Source: Melieria omissa (Eukaryota; Arthropoda; Insecta; Diptera; Ulidiidae). Taken from it: 64,000 bases of DNA. Each line of letters begins with the position of its first letter. Within the stretch, counting starts at the first letter, position 1. Below the pieces are notes generated by a model that was given only the letters and a program-made list of their open reading frames with translations, had not been told where the DNA came from and searched no databases. The stretch lies in NCBI GenBank assembly GCA_963971225.1, contig OZ020267.1, forward strand, positions 109,944,163-110,008,162. The letters run 5' to 3'. Made by a program: the position numbers and the translations under genes. Positions 10,557 through 21,024 of this stretch are shown here, in pieces.

Positions 10557-10740
10557 TGTTTGGTCTTTTAACGACTTCTCCGAGCAGTTCATAGTGCACC
10601 TGTGCTGGGTGCCGGGGGACAAGGACATAGAGGGTAACTGTATAGCCGACGAGTTGGCTAGAGCAGTAACGGAGCTGCAATTCATAAACGCTATCGAAGA
10701 GGTTGGCACTCCACTGTCCACCTGCAAATTCAAATTTATA
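10557..10740 (+). pseudogene. Non-LTR retrotransposon RNase H fragment
   Basis: The frame reads EQFIVHLCWVPGDKDIEGN and CIADELARAVTELQ, the WVPGH..I.GN..ADELAR end of a LINE-type RNase H domain, here with Asp in place of the usual His. It then ends in AT-rich DNA. It is too short to place in a family. It differs from the 9280-10029 fragment, so it is a separate insertion. Confidence 0.6.
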
Positions 10741-11082
10741 ATTCAAATTTAAAAAATTCCTTTCACATTAATTCAATTATATTAAAAATTTGTAATTTTA
10801 AATAAATAGTTCAGTGTATAAATAAGTATGATGTGAATATACAAAAAACTAATTTCGATTACTAATTTCGGTTCAAAGCGTCAAACAATAAAGTAGCATA
10901 TTAATGTGTCATAACAAGTGTCACTCTAATCCCGCGCAACCCTACTCAAACCATAAATTTAAATCATATCGTCACTTAAATACCAAATTTCCCACATAAT
11001 GCTTCGCACATTTATGTCTGCAAGTATGTTTGTATGTATGAATGTGCCAACACGCTTATATACTGTAAGAGACATAAAGCAT

Positions 11083-11118
11083 AGAAGAAGAAGAAGAAGA
11101 AGAAGCAGCAGCAGCAGC
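11083..11118. repeat. Compound (AGA)n(GCA)n microsatellite
   Basis: About seven AGA units followed directly by four to five GCA units. Confidence 0.85.
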
Positions 11119-11308
11119 GTTCTCAAGAGGCAAACGATTTCAAAATTGATTTTCATAATTAAATATAATTTATTGCCAACAATCTGTCATGCATAATGTA
11201 AATAAATAACTGAAATGAAACTGTGAGTGGACCAACCCCAAACAACCACAACAACAACAACAATCAGCTAGTGAGTGATTACAACAATTTGGCGTTTTGT
11301 CTGGCTAT

Positions 11309-11326
11309 GTGTGTGTGTGTGTGTGT
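11309..11326. repeat. (TG)n microsatellite
   Basis: Nine TG units, with a further GTGTGT just downstream. Confidence 0.85.
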
Positions 11327-13179
11327 AAGTGTGTGTTGAGTCGGCGCGGCTGCTTGTGTATAATTAAGTAATTGCGTTTTGTTAATGAGTTTTTCGGCAG
11401 CGCGTCGACTTGGCCCCAAAAACTTCTTCAGCAAGAAAAACAAAAATAAATAAAATAAAAAATTGCGCCCCCAAACAAGAAGCAAACGTTTGGCCCCAGC
11501 AACAACAACAACAGCATCACCCACTTACCCACTTAGAAAACTTTTCCATTATTTGATAGAGTTATTTGTTGTTGTTGTTATTCATCATCATCATCACTTC
11601 AACGCAGATTTCTGGCCTCCCACAGCCAGCAACAAGCAACCAGCAACCAGAATAAGAAAAGCAACACAAAATGTGGCCGAAAATCTAAGAGCAACGCGCT
11701 TCCTGTAGCATTGGTGCAACATGTTTTCTGAACGCAACGGAAGACAGCTTCTCGTCCGAACGGCTGCCGCCATCAGTTTGGCGTTCGGTCCATTCGCTGG
11801 CGCTGCCAATCAACCGGACAGCGGTTCGTTTCGACGGCTGTTGGGTTCTAGTGGTTCTTTTCATAATTATTTGACGCTATTTGTTAATTTTTTTCTCTTC
11901 ATTTTTGTGCTCTGCAATAATTTTCCTTCTCCGTTTTCATATTTTTCCTTGTGCTTTTCTTTACATTTCGCTTGAATTTTATGCCCATTTTATGTTCTGA
12001 CTTATGGCACTTAAGCACTGACTGATTGCATCTAATTATTCACCGAATGATAATAATATTGCTGCTGCTGCTGCTGATGTTTAGTTGAATAACAACAACA
12101 ACAACAACAAGAACTCGACCAAAGAAATAACAACAATGGCCCCAAAACATTTTATGACCCTTTAATTTCCAAGCCATATTGCTTAAGTTGCCATTGACTG
12201 CTTCTTCATTGCGTATTCTTCGGGCACAATATTCATACTTTTGCTGCTTCTTCTTCTTCGACGTTAACTGCTGCTTCTACAGCTTCTTCAAATTTCCACT
12301 TCACGCGCAACAGCTGCTTCGGTCTCGGCTCCCCCACCCCACACACACACACAAAATGCTAGCGAGCGCACGAAAAATATTTCAACAGCAACAAAACAAC
12401 AACAACAATATGGGTCGGTGTAGGGGGCGAAGGCGAAAGAATTCTAATTGCCGCTCATTTTCATTGGGGGCCAGATTGATGAAATGGAAATTGGACGCAC
12501 CAGTGATTGAAGCGAATTCTACCATTGACAGCAATGAGTTTTTACAAAAGTCTTCTTCATTCACTGACTCCTTCCATTCATATCTATCCAACCGCCCCTC
12601 CCCGCTCTATTCATTTTATCATTCATCTATCTGCATGGCATTGGACATAATGATGCCGCTCATCATTGCAATAATAATGTATTTCTTGGTGGATTTGTAA
12701 TGGCAGCGCATGAATCTGAGTCGCTGAAAAATGCATTAACTCTGATTAATTCGCATTTCGAACGCGATTTAAATAAGTTAAATATTGTGTGAAAAATCAC
12801 TTTACGTAATGACCTTGCGAAGCGTGAAACGTATTTCCGGACTTACACATTGATTGATCGACACAGTTTCGAGATTGCAGTACACACACCTCAGTTCAGC
12901 TCTCGAGTCTGCTGAGCGAATGGATTGAACGAAACTTAATGACGGGAACGTAGGAGCTGAAGTTTATGGACCTAATTTCTGCAAATAATTTCCTATTGAA
13001 AAGATTGAAAATGTGTTTTTACTATGGAATTCTTTACGCTCTGCAGAATGTTCAGATTTATTATTATATATTGTTGGGAGTGTCCATGGACACAGACACG
13101 TAGACATTGTAGGTGATTGTATCACGCAAAGACATATATTTCTACTGATATTTCTAGTGAGAGGTTAATCACTGAAGAG

Positions 13180-13272
13180 GGTAGAATCTCCACTGATTAA
13201 TGCAACCAATATAAAATATTTAGCCCTATCGAGGTTTTATGATCCTAAGCGGAGTGAATACGAGGAAAAAAA
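13180..13272 (+). mobile_element. Internally deleted RTE-like LINE derivative, copy 1
   Basis: It reads CTGATTAATGCAACCAA, about 30 bp of diverged sequence, then TATGATCCTAAGCGGAGTGAA and an A-run at 13265-13271. The same two blocks in the same order form copy 2 at 24915-25012. The left block matches the minus strand of the RTE-like relic near 32190-32225, and the right block matches that element's 3' end at 31010-31055. So it is a LINE copy lacking nearly the whole ORF. Confidence 0.65.
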
Positions 13273-13284
13273 TGTATCTCTAGT

Positions 13285-13746
13285 ACTGCTCAAAAAACAG
13301 AAGAACAAATATCTTTGCAAAACTAATTTATTTTATTTAAAACAGTCTCCTTCTGCTTCGTTACAACGTTTTGCTCGTTGATTTTACTTTTAACAGTATT
13401 GAAAGAACCTGGTTGCTCATCGGCCTTTATGTCTTTACGATCGTCCTAGAACCGCTTAAACCACTCATGTTCTCTGGCACAATCATCACCACACACTTGT
13501 TTCATTAAATTGAATGTTTTGGCAAAAGTTTTACCAAGTTTAGAACAAAACTTAATATTTACTCTTTGTTCGAAGCTCATTTTCGAACCGATGCTATAAC
13601 CAAGCTACCACTTTAGGCGCGAAAAACCGGGCTTCTACTGAACCAAATGTCATGAAATTTTCACAGCATGTCAGTGATGAATTGGTATTTCAAATGTGTC
13701 TACTAGAATCAGATTGCCTACGAAGAATTTGCTACTTTTGAGCAGT
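13285..13746 (-). mobile_element. Mariner-like element relic
   Basis: ACTGCTCAAAA at 13285-13295 and TTTTGAGCAGT at 13736-13746 are perfect inverted 11-mers bracketing a transposase N-terminal remnant on the minus strand. At about 460 bp it lacks the catalytic domain. No clean TA duplication is visible. Confidence 0.65.
13323..13580 (-). pseudogene. Mariner-like transposase N terminus (degenerate)
   Basis: The minus-strand frame starts MSFEQRVNIKFCSKLGKTFA and continues with LMKQVCGDDCAREHEWFKRF, the helix-turn-helix start seen in many insect mariner-like transposases (the HTH_48/GVQW3-like pattern). A stop codon directly follows WFKRF. The frame resumes DDRKDIKADEQPG and ends at 13323. The usual D,D34D core that should follow is deleted. 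Confidence 0.75.
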
Positions 13747-13754
13747 TTTCCGTG

Positions 13755-13990
13755 GGACAGACTTTGTATAGTATCTGACAGTCAAGCTGTTGTAGAGGTT
13801 CTAGTTACAAGCCTCCATGGCTAATTCTATTTAAGATATGAACAGCCGAACAATTCAGAGCAAACTGAATGATTGTAACTCTAAAAAATTATATTGGATT
13901 CCAGACTCTTTAGAACAAACTGGACCATCATAGCTCTGGAACATTACTTAAATTGGATTCCAGTACATAAAAGTAACAAAGACAATGAAA
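13755..13990 (+). pseudogene. Degenerate LINE RNase H fragment with a local duplication
   Basis: VSDSQAVVEVL (about 13769-13801) matches the second catalytic Asp motif of LINE RNase H, and KLYWIPDS downstream matches the WIPGH segment with the His lost. The second part is partly repeated in tandem (TTGGATTCCAG at about 13892 and 13952). It is heavily decayed. Confidence 0.4.
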
Positions 13991-14687
13991 ACAACACTTT
14001 GTTTCTAGTCATAGGTACTTAATTCTATGAGCTAACTATCCAAAGGTCACATTTGGAAATGGCAGAGAAAATTAATGGATCAAAACTTTGCCAAATAAGC
14101 GAGTTATTTCAGAGGGTACCCTCAGACTCAATATGTTCATATTGGTTCATAAGACAAAGGAGATTCCTACCAACAACTTTTGCTTAATGAAGCTTTCGAC
14201 ACCTCTTCATGTTCTGGACATCTCCACTGAGAATGATCTTCACTGGAATCAATGACGCTTGCATTATGGGCCTTTGACAGTTCAAACCTTCCAAATATTA
14301 ACATAATGGAAATATTAGAATCGATTTTAAAACTACATACAAATTAAAAGGAATTTTTGGCATTTTAAAAATATTGAAGAATTGCTTTTTAAAACCCCCC
14401 GAAATATTTTTTTGAATCCGCCTTTGATGGAAAATATTGTTTCAAATGGTTTAGGGCTCAAAACTTATATACAGAGCCTCATCCAAAAAGAAATCCTGAC
14501 TGAAACACTGACTGGAATCATTACTTTTTGTATCATGTCGAAAGAAGTGCCTGGACTTGCTAAGGAGGAATTATTTCAGAGCGAGAGATGTCTACATATT
14601 TAAACCATTTTATATTCGACTCATAATAGGTCTCGAATGTCGAATGTCATCACACACCGTGGCTTCTATCATACAAGTGACTCTTGA
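13991..14687. other. No gene recognised
   Basis: AT-rich. The 73-codon frame at 14382-14603 (+) has no recognisable motif. Confidence 0.5.
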
Positions 14688-14690
14688 TAA

Positions 14691-15207
14691 CACTGCACAA
14701 CACAAAAAAAATACAACAAGGTTCTGACAACGGATTCTGATAGAGGGGGTCAACAAATAATATACGTGTATCGGCGTTTTGAAAGTTTAGGTCTGATTTT
14801 TTTTAGAGGGGGTAAAAATGTTCCCCTTTTTTGCACATTCTTATGGTGAATCGGTATACGAAAACCATGTAACCTCACATTTTAGGTATACTATGTGTTT
14901 AGCAATTTGATGTAAAATACTACGAAGAACATTTTTGTGGAGCATTTTAACCCTGTAGCTCTTATTTGTAAGGGTCAATGTGACCCTTTGTTTCTAAAAT
15001 GCCAAAAATGTCCTATAAAACAGGACTTTTTAAGGACAAAATTTACTACGAAAATATTCGCCATAAAATTCTACTATAGGTCTCTGAATACATCAAAGCT
15101 TAGAAATTAGCTTGAACTCCATAATTAAGCCATTTTGGTCCCCTCTACCAGAATCCGTTGTCAGAACCTTGTTATTTAGAAAAAAAATTTGATTTTGTTG
15201 TGCAGTG
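14691..15207. mobile_element. MITE with long CACTG inverted termini, 517 bp
   Basis: The left end, CACTGCACAACACAAAAAAA and onward to 14749, is mirrored at 15140-15207. The core ACAAGGTTCTGACAACGGAT is perfectly complementary in both arms, and the arms differ mainly by small indels in the A-runs. TAA flanks both ends (14688-14690, 15208-15210). There is no transposase. CACTG ends with a 3-bp duplication fit the CACTA/CMC group best, but that is inference. Confidence 0.8.
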
Positions 15208-15249
15208 TAATAAGTGATTTCTAAGAATACTATTTTGATCATGAATAAT

Positions 15250-15440
15250 ATTTTCGTTCCGGCGAAAAAGGTGTTCGATGCGGTACTTGGAGGTCAATTG
15301 CGAATAGGGAGACCGTGTTTAAGGTGAAAGGACCAGGTAGAGGACGCCGTACCATCTCTTGGTGTGACCTAGCGAGAGCTTTTGCGGCAGGCCTCAACTC
15401 GCTAACGGGTTGTTATGGCCAGTTAAGTAAGTAAGAAGTA
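15250..15440 (+). pseudogene. LINE ORF2 C-terminal fragment with TAAG tail
   Basis: The frame reads KKVFDAVLGGQLRIGRPCLR, then a stop, then KDQVEDAVPSLGVT and RELLRQA. This is the RGRP..RW.D.V..D..LG..NW form seen at the extreme C terminus of several insect non-LTR elements. It is followed by TAAGTAAGTAAG at about 15425-15436, a short-repeat tail typical of clades that do not end in poly(A). Two stops are visible. Confidence 0.5.
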
Positions 15441-15477
15441 AATATTTTGGTCCAATGACAACAGAAATAAAAAGCTT

Positions 15478-15590
15478 TGAAAGCTGGCAGGAAAAGAACT
15501 CATATTGAAGAGTGGTAAATGGAGATAGATTGGTCAGACTGAGAGAGCTTTTGCCAGGCCGTAACCCGGTAACGGTAAGTAGATCTGAAA
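15478..15590 (+). pseudogene. Second LINE 3' fragment
   Basis: It shares CTGAGAGAGCTTTTGCCAGGCC...CGGTAACG with the 3' part of the preceding fragment (GCGAGAGCTTTTGCGGCAGGCC...GCTAACGG) and ends near GGTAAGTA. It is either a tandem or a separate truncated insertion of the same family. Confidence 0.4.
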
Positions 15591-16400
15591 GATCATTCGA
15601 AAGCATTATAAGAATGATTTGACTGGAACCCATGAAAGAAGAGAAGAAGGACAATCGAAACCATTTGGTATAGGTCAATGTAACGCAAGTTAGTTACTGC
15701 CAATGCTACCTCGAAGAGCAGGAAAAAGAGGGCTTTAAATCGGAATAGATGGAATGGCCTTATTAATCCGTTAGCATTAAGCATTTCAGTACTACACAAC
15801 ATAACATATAGGATTAATTTTTTTTATTTAATTGGTACATCCTTCAACTTGACAGTCAACTGACACAGAATTTCGTACCAATTTTCCTTATCACCAATTG
15901 GTAATGTAACATCTCATATCATATAATCTACCTTTACCTATTTGAATATTTTTTACTCTATACGAAATCGTGTAAGAAAATTTACTGCAGGCAGAAGTGT
16001 ATGAAGCACTTTTAATTTCTTGAGAGAGAATTCTTTTGAGATGTGTGACCCTATTTTCCTTTTTTGGTATTGCGAACATTCAAACGAACGTTACCTAATC
16101 GATTCTCCTGTTGATGCCAATCGTCTATATGCTTTTAAATACACTTTCTCATGCCATTCACACCTTCTTCTAGATATAACAAACTTCTATTCAAACTATG
16201 AAGCAACAGTTTGGTTTATAGAAATTCCCCAAGCACACTTCAAGGCGCACTTGCTGATTATCCGACACAAGCAATGTTATTTATGCGGCAGCTTCGTAAG
16301 CTTCAACCTTTTGGCTTTCGAATGCCCCAACCTCGACTAATGATGGAAATTAATTTTCCTTCGAAATTAATTAGATACGCTAATCTAAATGTTGGCAATT
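15591..16400. other. No gene recognised
   Basis: AT-rich. The 106-codon frame at 16020-16340 (+) begins within AT-rich DNA and has no motif or splice context. If the exon at 16492-16777 is real, this lies within its intron. Confidence 0.4.
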
Positions 16401-16491
16401 AAATTTGAATGTCTGCAACAATAATAAAAAGCCCCAAAAATGGCAAAAGGTAAAAAGTAAAATTCGTCTACAACATTGTGAGCGCACTTAC

Positions 16492-16777
16492 CAATGTCCA
16501 ATGCGTGACAGCCGCGGCCGCCGCCGCGCTCGTTCCAACTGCTGCCGCTCAGTAAAATCAAAGTCAATGTCAGCCAGCATAAAGTTTTATTTTTATTAAC
16601 ACCATGACGCTTAATGCGGCAATAACTTTTCCAATAATTTGTTGCAAAATGGCAGCTAAGCGAATGTTGTTGCTGACTGTGTAGCTGCTGCTGCTGCTGT
16701 TGCGGCGCCGAATGTTGCTGCCGCCACTGTCGTTGCAATTTGAACGAATTCAATTGTCGAAATTTTATTGCAGACAT
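16492..16777 (-). CDS. Candidate first coding exon, signal peptide or anchor (partial)
   Basis: On the minus strand, ATG at 16777 sits in AAAATG, a good fly start context (another in-frame ATG is at 16849). It encodes MSAIKFRQLNSFKLQRQWRQ, a Gln-rich stretch (residues about 25-40), a basic region, then KTLCWLTLTLILLSGSSWNE, a hydrophobic helix at residues about 70-85, and ends CHALDI. The exon ends at GACATTG|GTAAGTGCG (donor 16491-16486), a strong splice donor, in phase 1. The roughly 95-residue product could be a secretory signal with an unusually long N-terminal region, or a type II anchor. No further exons were recognised. The CAG run and GC-rich surroundings mean that chance openness must be excluded. 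Confidence 0.45.
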
Positions 16778-16849
16778 TTTACGATATTTGGCGCTCGTTG
16801 CGCCGCGCACGTGCGTTTCGTAGTGAAAAAACCAAAAACACCTACACAC

Positions 16850-17690
16850 ACATACACACGTAAAAACAACAACACCAGCGTACTAGCTGAAAATTGTGAA
16901 GGTGGCGCGCGCACACGAAACGAAATCAAAAAACAATTTTCAACTTTTCACACTTTTGTGTGGTTGTTGCTGTTGCTTGGTTGCTGTTGTTGTTGGTTAT
17001 TGACAATGCTGCTGCTGTTGTTGCTGCTTTTGTTGCGGCAAATGTTGCTGACGTCGTTGACAGCATTACTTCCGGTTTGGTTGCACGATTGCCAGCGAAA
17101 TGGCATCGCGTTGGCTTGTTTCACTTCTCTCCCTCTCTCTCTTCAATCTGGCTCTTCTACTCGCTGTGCGTTTCTATTTTTGTCGTTTTCCCCACACCAC
17201 CGTCAACGCTTTCCATTCTATGCAATTTTAATGTGTGTGAAATTTAATTAAACTTTACGCCACATTTGCACAAACGAGGCGCGCAAATACCGAACGCGCC
17301 GTAGAAAATTTGCGACCAAAGACGACACTACGCGACGCGACAACACACCACGACGAACGCGAGCGGAAGTCTTCAAAGCATTTCAACCGGCGAGGAACAT
17401 TGGATCAAAGTGTGGCATCGGTTTCTGGGGCTATGGCGAAACTGCAAAGAACGAGAAAGAAATTTTTAATATTTTTGAAAACAGTTAGAATAACTTTTTT
17501 TTGTAATTGTTTTTAGACAGTTTAGTCTTAATTTTAGTTTAAGAGTTTTGTGTAAAAATATTATAAAGTTTAGTAGAAAAAATCCATTATTTTGGCAAGC
17601 AATTGAAAGATTCTTTTAGTATAATTTTAATGATCGGATTTATGACAAATATGCTCCGTTTTGTTCAATGCATTTTTGTAATTTTTAAGG
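16850..17690. other. GC-richer region, possible promoter/5' UTR of the minus-strand exon
   Basis: It contains a CA run (about 16841-16858), TTG/GCT runs (16963-17035) and a GC-rich segment to about 17420, then AT-rich DNA. No TATA or Inr pair could be fixed with confidence. It carries nothing else I can name. Confidence 0.35.
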
Positions 17691-17694
17691 ATAT

Positions 17695-18453
17695 TTCATT
17701 ATTATTGTCTTTCCGTAGAAACCCTCCTTCCTATAGGCAAAATACAGGGTGAGTCGATTTTCACAAGCTTCTCTTAAGGCAAATCTTTCGCCAGTAAGAT
17801 CAACTCATTATTGATTTCATTTTGATCATTATTCATCAGTAATTCTATCATTAATTTAATTATGACTATCTCTCCATAGAAATCCTCGTTCGTATAGGCA
17901 AAAGACTGGATCAGTCTGTTTTCATAAGCGTCTCTTGAGGAAAATCTTTCACTAGTCAAATCAAGTCATAATTAATTCCATTATTATCATTATTAATGAT
18001 TAGTTCCATCCTTATTTTAATTAAGTATGACAGCCCTTCCAAGAATTTCTATCGTTCTTTTAGACAAAAGACTGGAACACTCGATTTTTACAAACTCCTC
18101 TTAAGGCAATTCTTTCACCAGTAAAATCAACTCATTATTGATTTCATTTTGATCATTATTCATCAGTAATTCTATCATTAATTTAATTATGACTATCTCT
18201 CCATAGAAATCCTCGTTCGTATAGGCAAAAGACTGGATCAGTCTGTTTTCATAAGCGTCTCTTGAGGAAAATCTTTCACTAGTCAAATCAAGTCATAATT
18301 AATTCCATTATTATCATTATTAATGATTAGTTCCATCCTTATTTTAATTAAGTATGACAGCCCTTCCAAGAATTTCTATCGTTCTTTTAGACAAAAGACT
18401 GGAACACTCGATTTTTACAAACTCCTCTTAAGGCAATTCTTTCACCAGTAAAA
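17695..18453. repeat. Tandem array, 163-bp monomers in a 327-bp dimer
   Basis: The 327-bp block starting about 17794 is repeated nearly perfectly from about 18121; two frames 327 bp apart are identical except at the end. Each block is itself two diverged monomers of about 163 bp sharing AAAAGACTGGA, a TCTTRAGG motif and ATTCTATCATTAATTTAATTA-like tails. One more diverged monomer precedes it. This is a small higher-order repeat. Confidence 0.9.
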
Positions 18454-18551
18454 TCGCCAGAGACAGGAATAATTGAAAATCACTTAGTGACCGGGCTGGA
18501 CTATAAGATGGATGTATGAGAACGTTCCTTCCAAACTCTTCAAGCTTCTGG

Positions 18552-18597
18552 CAATTCACTATCGATCTGCCTGGCCTGGCAGATCGATAGTGAATTG
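18552..18597. repeat. Perfect 20-bp hairpin
   Basis: CAATTCACTATCGATCTGCC at 18552-18571 is followed by a 6-base loop and its exact complement at 18578-18597. It sits 145 bp before the CCAAT satellite. No terminator-like T run follows. Confidence 0.9.
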
Positions 18598-18741
18598 TCC
18601 TATGTTGTCCTATGGAATATAATTTGTCTACTATTGGTCAAAGCTGGCCGTTCCTTCTCGGTTATTCTCTTCAGACAGTTCAATAGTTGGCAGTAAAGAT
18701 CCGAATTAGAATTTTGATCGTACGGAATCGAATCCTAGTAG

Positions 18742-21024
18742 ATCCAATCCAATCCAATCCAATCCAATCCAATCCAATCCAATCCAATCCAATCCAATCC
18801 AATCCAATCCAATCCAATCCAATCCAATCCAATCCAATCCAATCCAATCCAATCCAATCCAATCCAATCCAATCCAATCCAATCCAATCCAATCCAATCC
18901 AATCCAATCCAATCCAATCCAATCCAATCCAATCCAATCCAATCCAATCCAATCCAATCCAATCCAATCCAATCCAATCCAATCCAATCCAATCCAATCC
19001 AATCCAATCCAATCCAATCCAATCCAATCCAATCCAATCCAATCCAATCCAATCCAATCCAATCCAATCCAATCCAATCCAATCCAATCCAATCCAATCC
19101 AATCCAATCCAATCCAATCCAATCCAATCCAATCCAATCCAATCCAATCCAATCCAATCCAATCCAATCCAATTCAATCCAATGCAATCCAATCCAATCC
19201 AATCCAATCCAATCCAATCCAATCCAAACCAATCCAATCCAATCCAATCCAATCCAATCCAATCCAATCCAATCCAATCCAATCCAATCGAATCCAATCC
19301 AATCCAATCCAATCCAATCGAATCCAATCCAATCCAATCCAATTCAATTCAATTCAGTTCGATTCAATTCAATTCAATTCAATTCAATTCAATTCAATTC
19401 AATTCAATTCAATTCAATTCAATACAATTCAATTCAATTCAATTCAATTCAATTCAATTCAATTCAATCCAATCCAATCCAATCTCCAATCCAATCCAAT
19501 CCAATCCAATCCAATCCAATCCAATCCAATCCAATCCAATCCAATCCAATCCAATCCAATCCAATCCAATCCAATCCAATCCAATCCAATCCAATCCAAT
19601 CCAATCCAATCCAATCCAATCCAATCCAATCCAATCCAATCCAATCCAATCCAATCCAATCCAATCCAATCCAGTCCAATCCAATCCAATCCAATCCAAT
19701 CCAATCCAATCCGATCCAATCCAATCCAATCCAATCCAATCCAATCCAATCCAATCCAATCCAATCCAATCCAATCCAATCCAATCCAATCCAATCCAAT
19801 CCAATCCAATCCAATCCAATCCCAATCCCAATCCAATCCAATCCAATCCAATCCAATCCAATCCAATCCAATCCAATCCAATCCAATCCAATCCAATCCA
19901 ATCCAATCCAATCCAATCCAATCCAATCCAATCCAATCCAATCCAATCCAATCCAATCCAATCCAATCCAATTCAATCCAATGCAATCCAATCCAATCCA
20001 ATCCAATCCAATCCAAACCAATCCAATCCAATCCAATCCAATCCAATCCAATCCAATCGAATCCAATCCAATCCAATCCAATCCAATCGAATCCAATCCA
20101 ATCCAATTCAATTCAATTCAGTTCGATTCAATTCAATTCAATTCAATTCAATTCAATTCAATTCAATTCAATTCAATTCAATTCAATTCAATTCAATTCA
20201 ATTCAATTCAATTCAATTCAATTCAATTCAATTCAATTCAATTCAATTCAATACAATTCAATTCAATTCAATTCAATTCAATTCAATTCAATTCAATTCA
20301 ATTCAATTCAATTCAATTCAATTCAATCCAATGCAATCCAATCCAATCTCCAATCCAATCCAATCCAATCCAATCCAATCCAATCCAATCCAATCCAATC
20401 CAATCCAATCCAATCCAGTCCAATCCAATCCAATCCAATCCAATCCAATCCAATCCGATCCAATCCAATCCAATCCAATCCAATCCAATCCAATCCAATC
20501 CAATCCAATCCCAATCCCAATCCAATCCAATCCAATCCAATCCAATCCAATCCAATCCAATCCAATCCAATCCCAATCCCAATCCCAATCCCAATCCCAA
20601 TCCCAATCCCAATCCCAATCCAATCCAATCCAATCCAATCCAATCCAATCCAATCCAATCCAATCCAATCCAATCCAATCCAATCCAATCCAATCCAATC
20701 CAATCCAATCCAATCCAATCCAATCCAATCCAATCCAATCCAATCCAATCCAATCCAATCCAATCCAATCCAATCCAATCCAATCCAATCCAATCCAATC
20801 CAATCCAATCCAATCCAATCCAATCCAATCCAATCCAATCCAATCCAATCCAATCCAATCCAATCCAATCCAATCCAATCCAATCCAATCCAATCCAATC
20901 CAATCCAATCCAATCCAATCCAATCCAATCCAATCCAATCCAATCCAATCCAATCCAATCCAATCCAATCCAATCCAATCCAATCCAATCCAATCCAATC
21001 CAATCGAATCCAATCCAATGCAAT
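18742..21024. repeat. CCAAT pentanucleotide satellite, 2.3 kb
   Basis: About 450 copies of a pentamer, mostly AATCC (CCAAT in another register), with two blocks of the variant AATTC (19341-19467 and 20104-20326) and one block of the hexamer CCCAAT (about 20565-20622). Sparse point variants (AATGC, AAACC, AATCG, CAGTTCGATTC, AATAC, AATCTCC, CCAGTCC, CCGATCC) occur twice in the same order, showing a duplication of a large part of the array. All frames are open (Asn-Pro-Ile-Gln-Ser on +, Gly-Leu-Asp-Trp-Ile on -), purely because the pentamer contains no stop. It is not a gene. Confidence 0.98.

Larger units (their letters stand above)
10745..12780. other. No supported gene; microsatellite-rich stretch
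   Basis: It contains (AGA)n followed by (GCA)n at 11083-11118, a (TG)n run at 11309-11326, CAA runs near 11500 and 12092-12112, a GCT run near 12060-12076 and a short CA run near 12341-12352. Frames across it are low-complexity, including a membrane-like one at 11594-11722 (-) with no splice context. Confidence 0.6.

Noticed and set aside
11594..11722. Minus-strand frame with a transmembrane-like segment
   Set aside because: Ends in a CAT-repeat region with no splice donor; no support beyond hydrophobicity.
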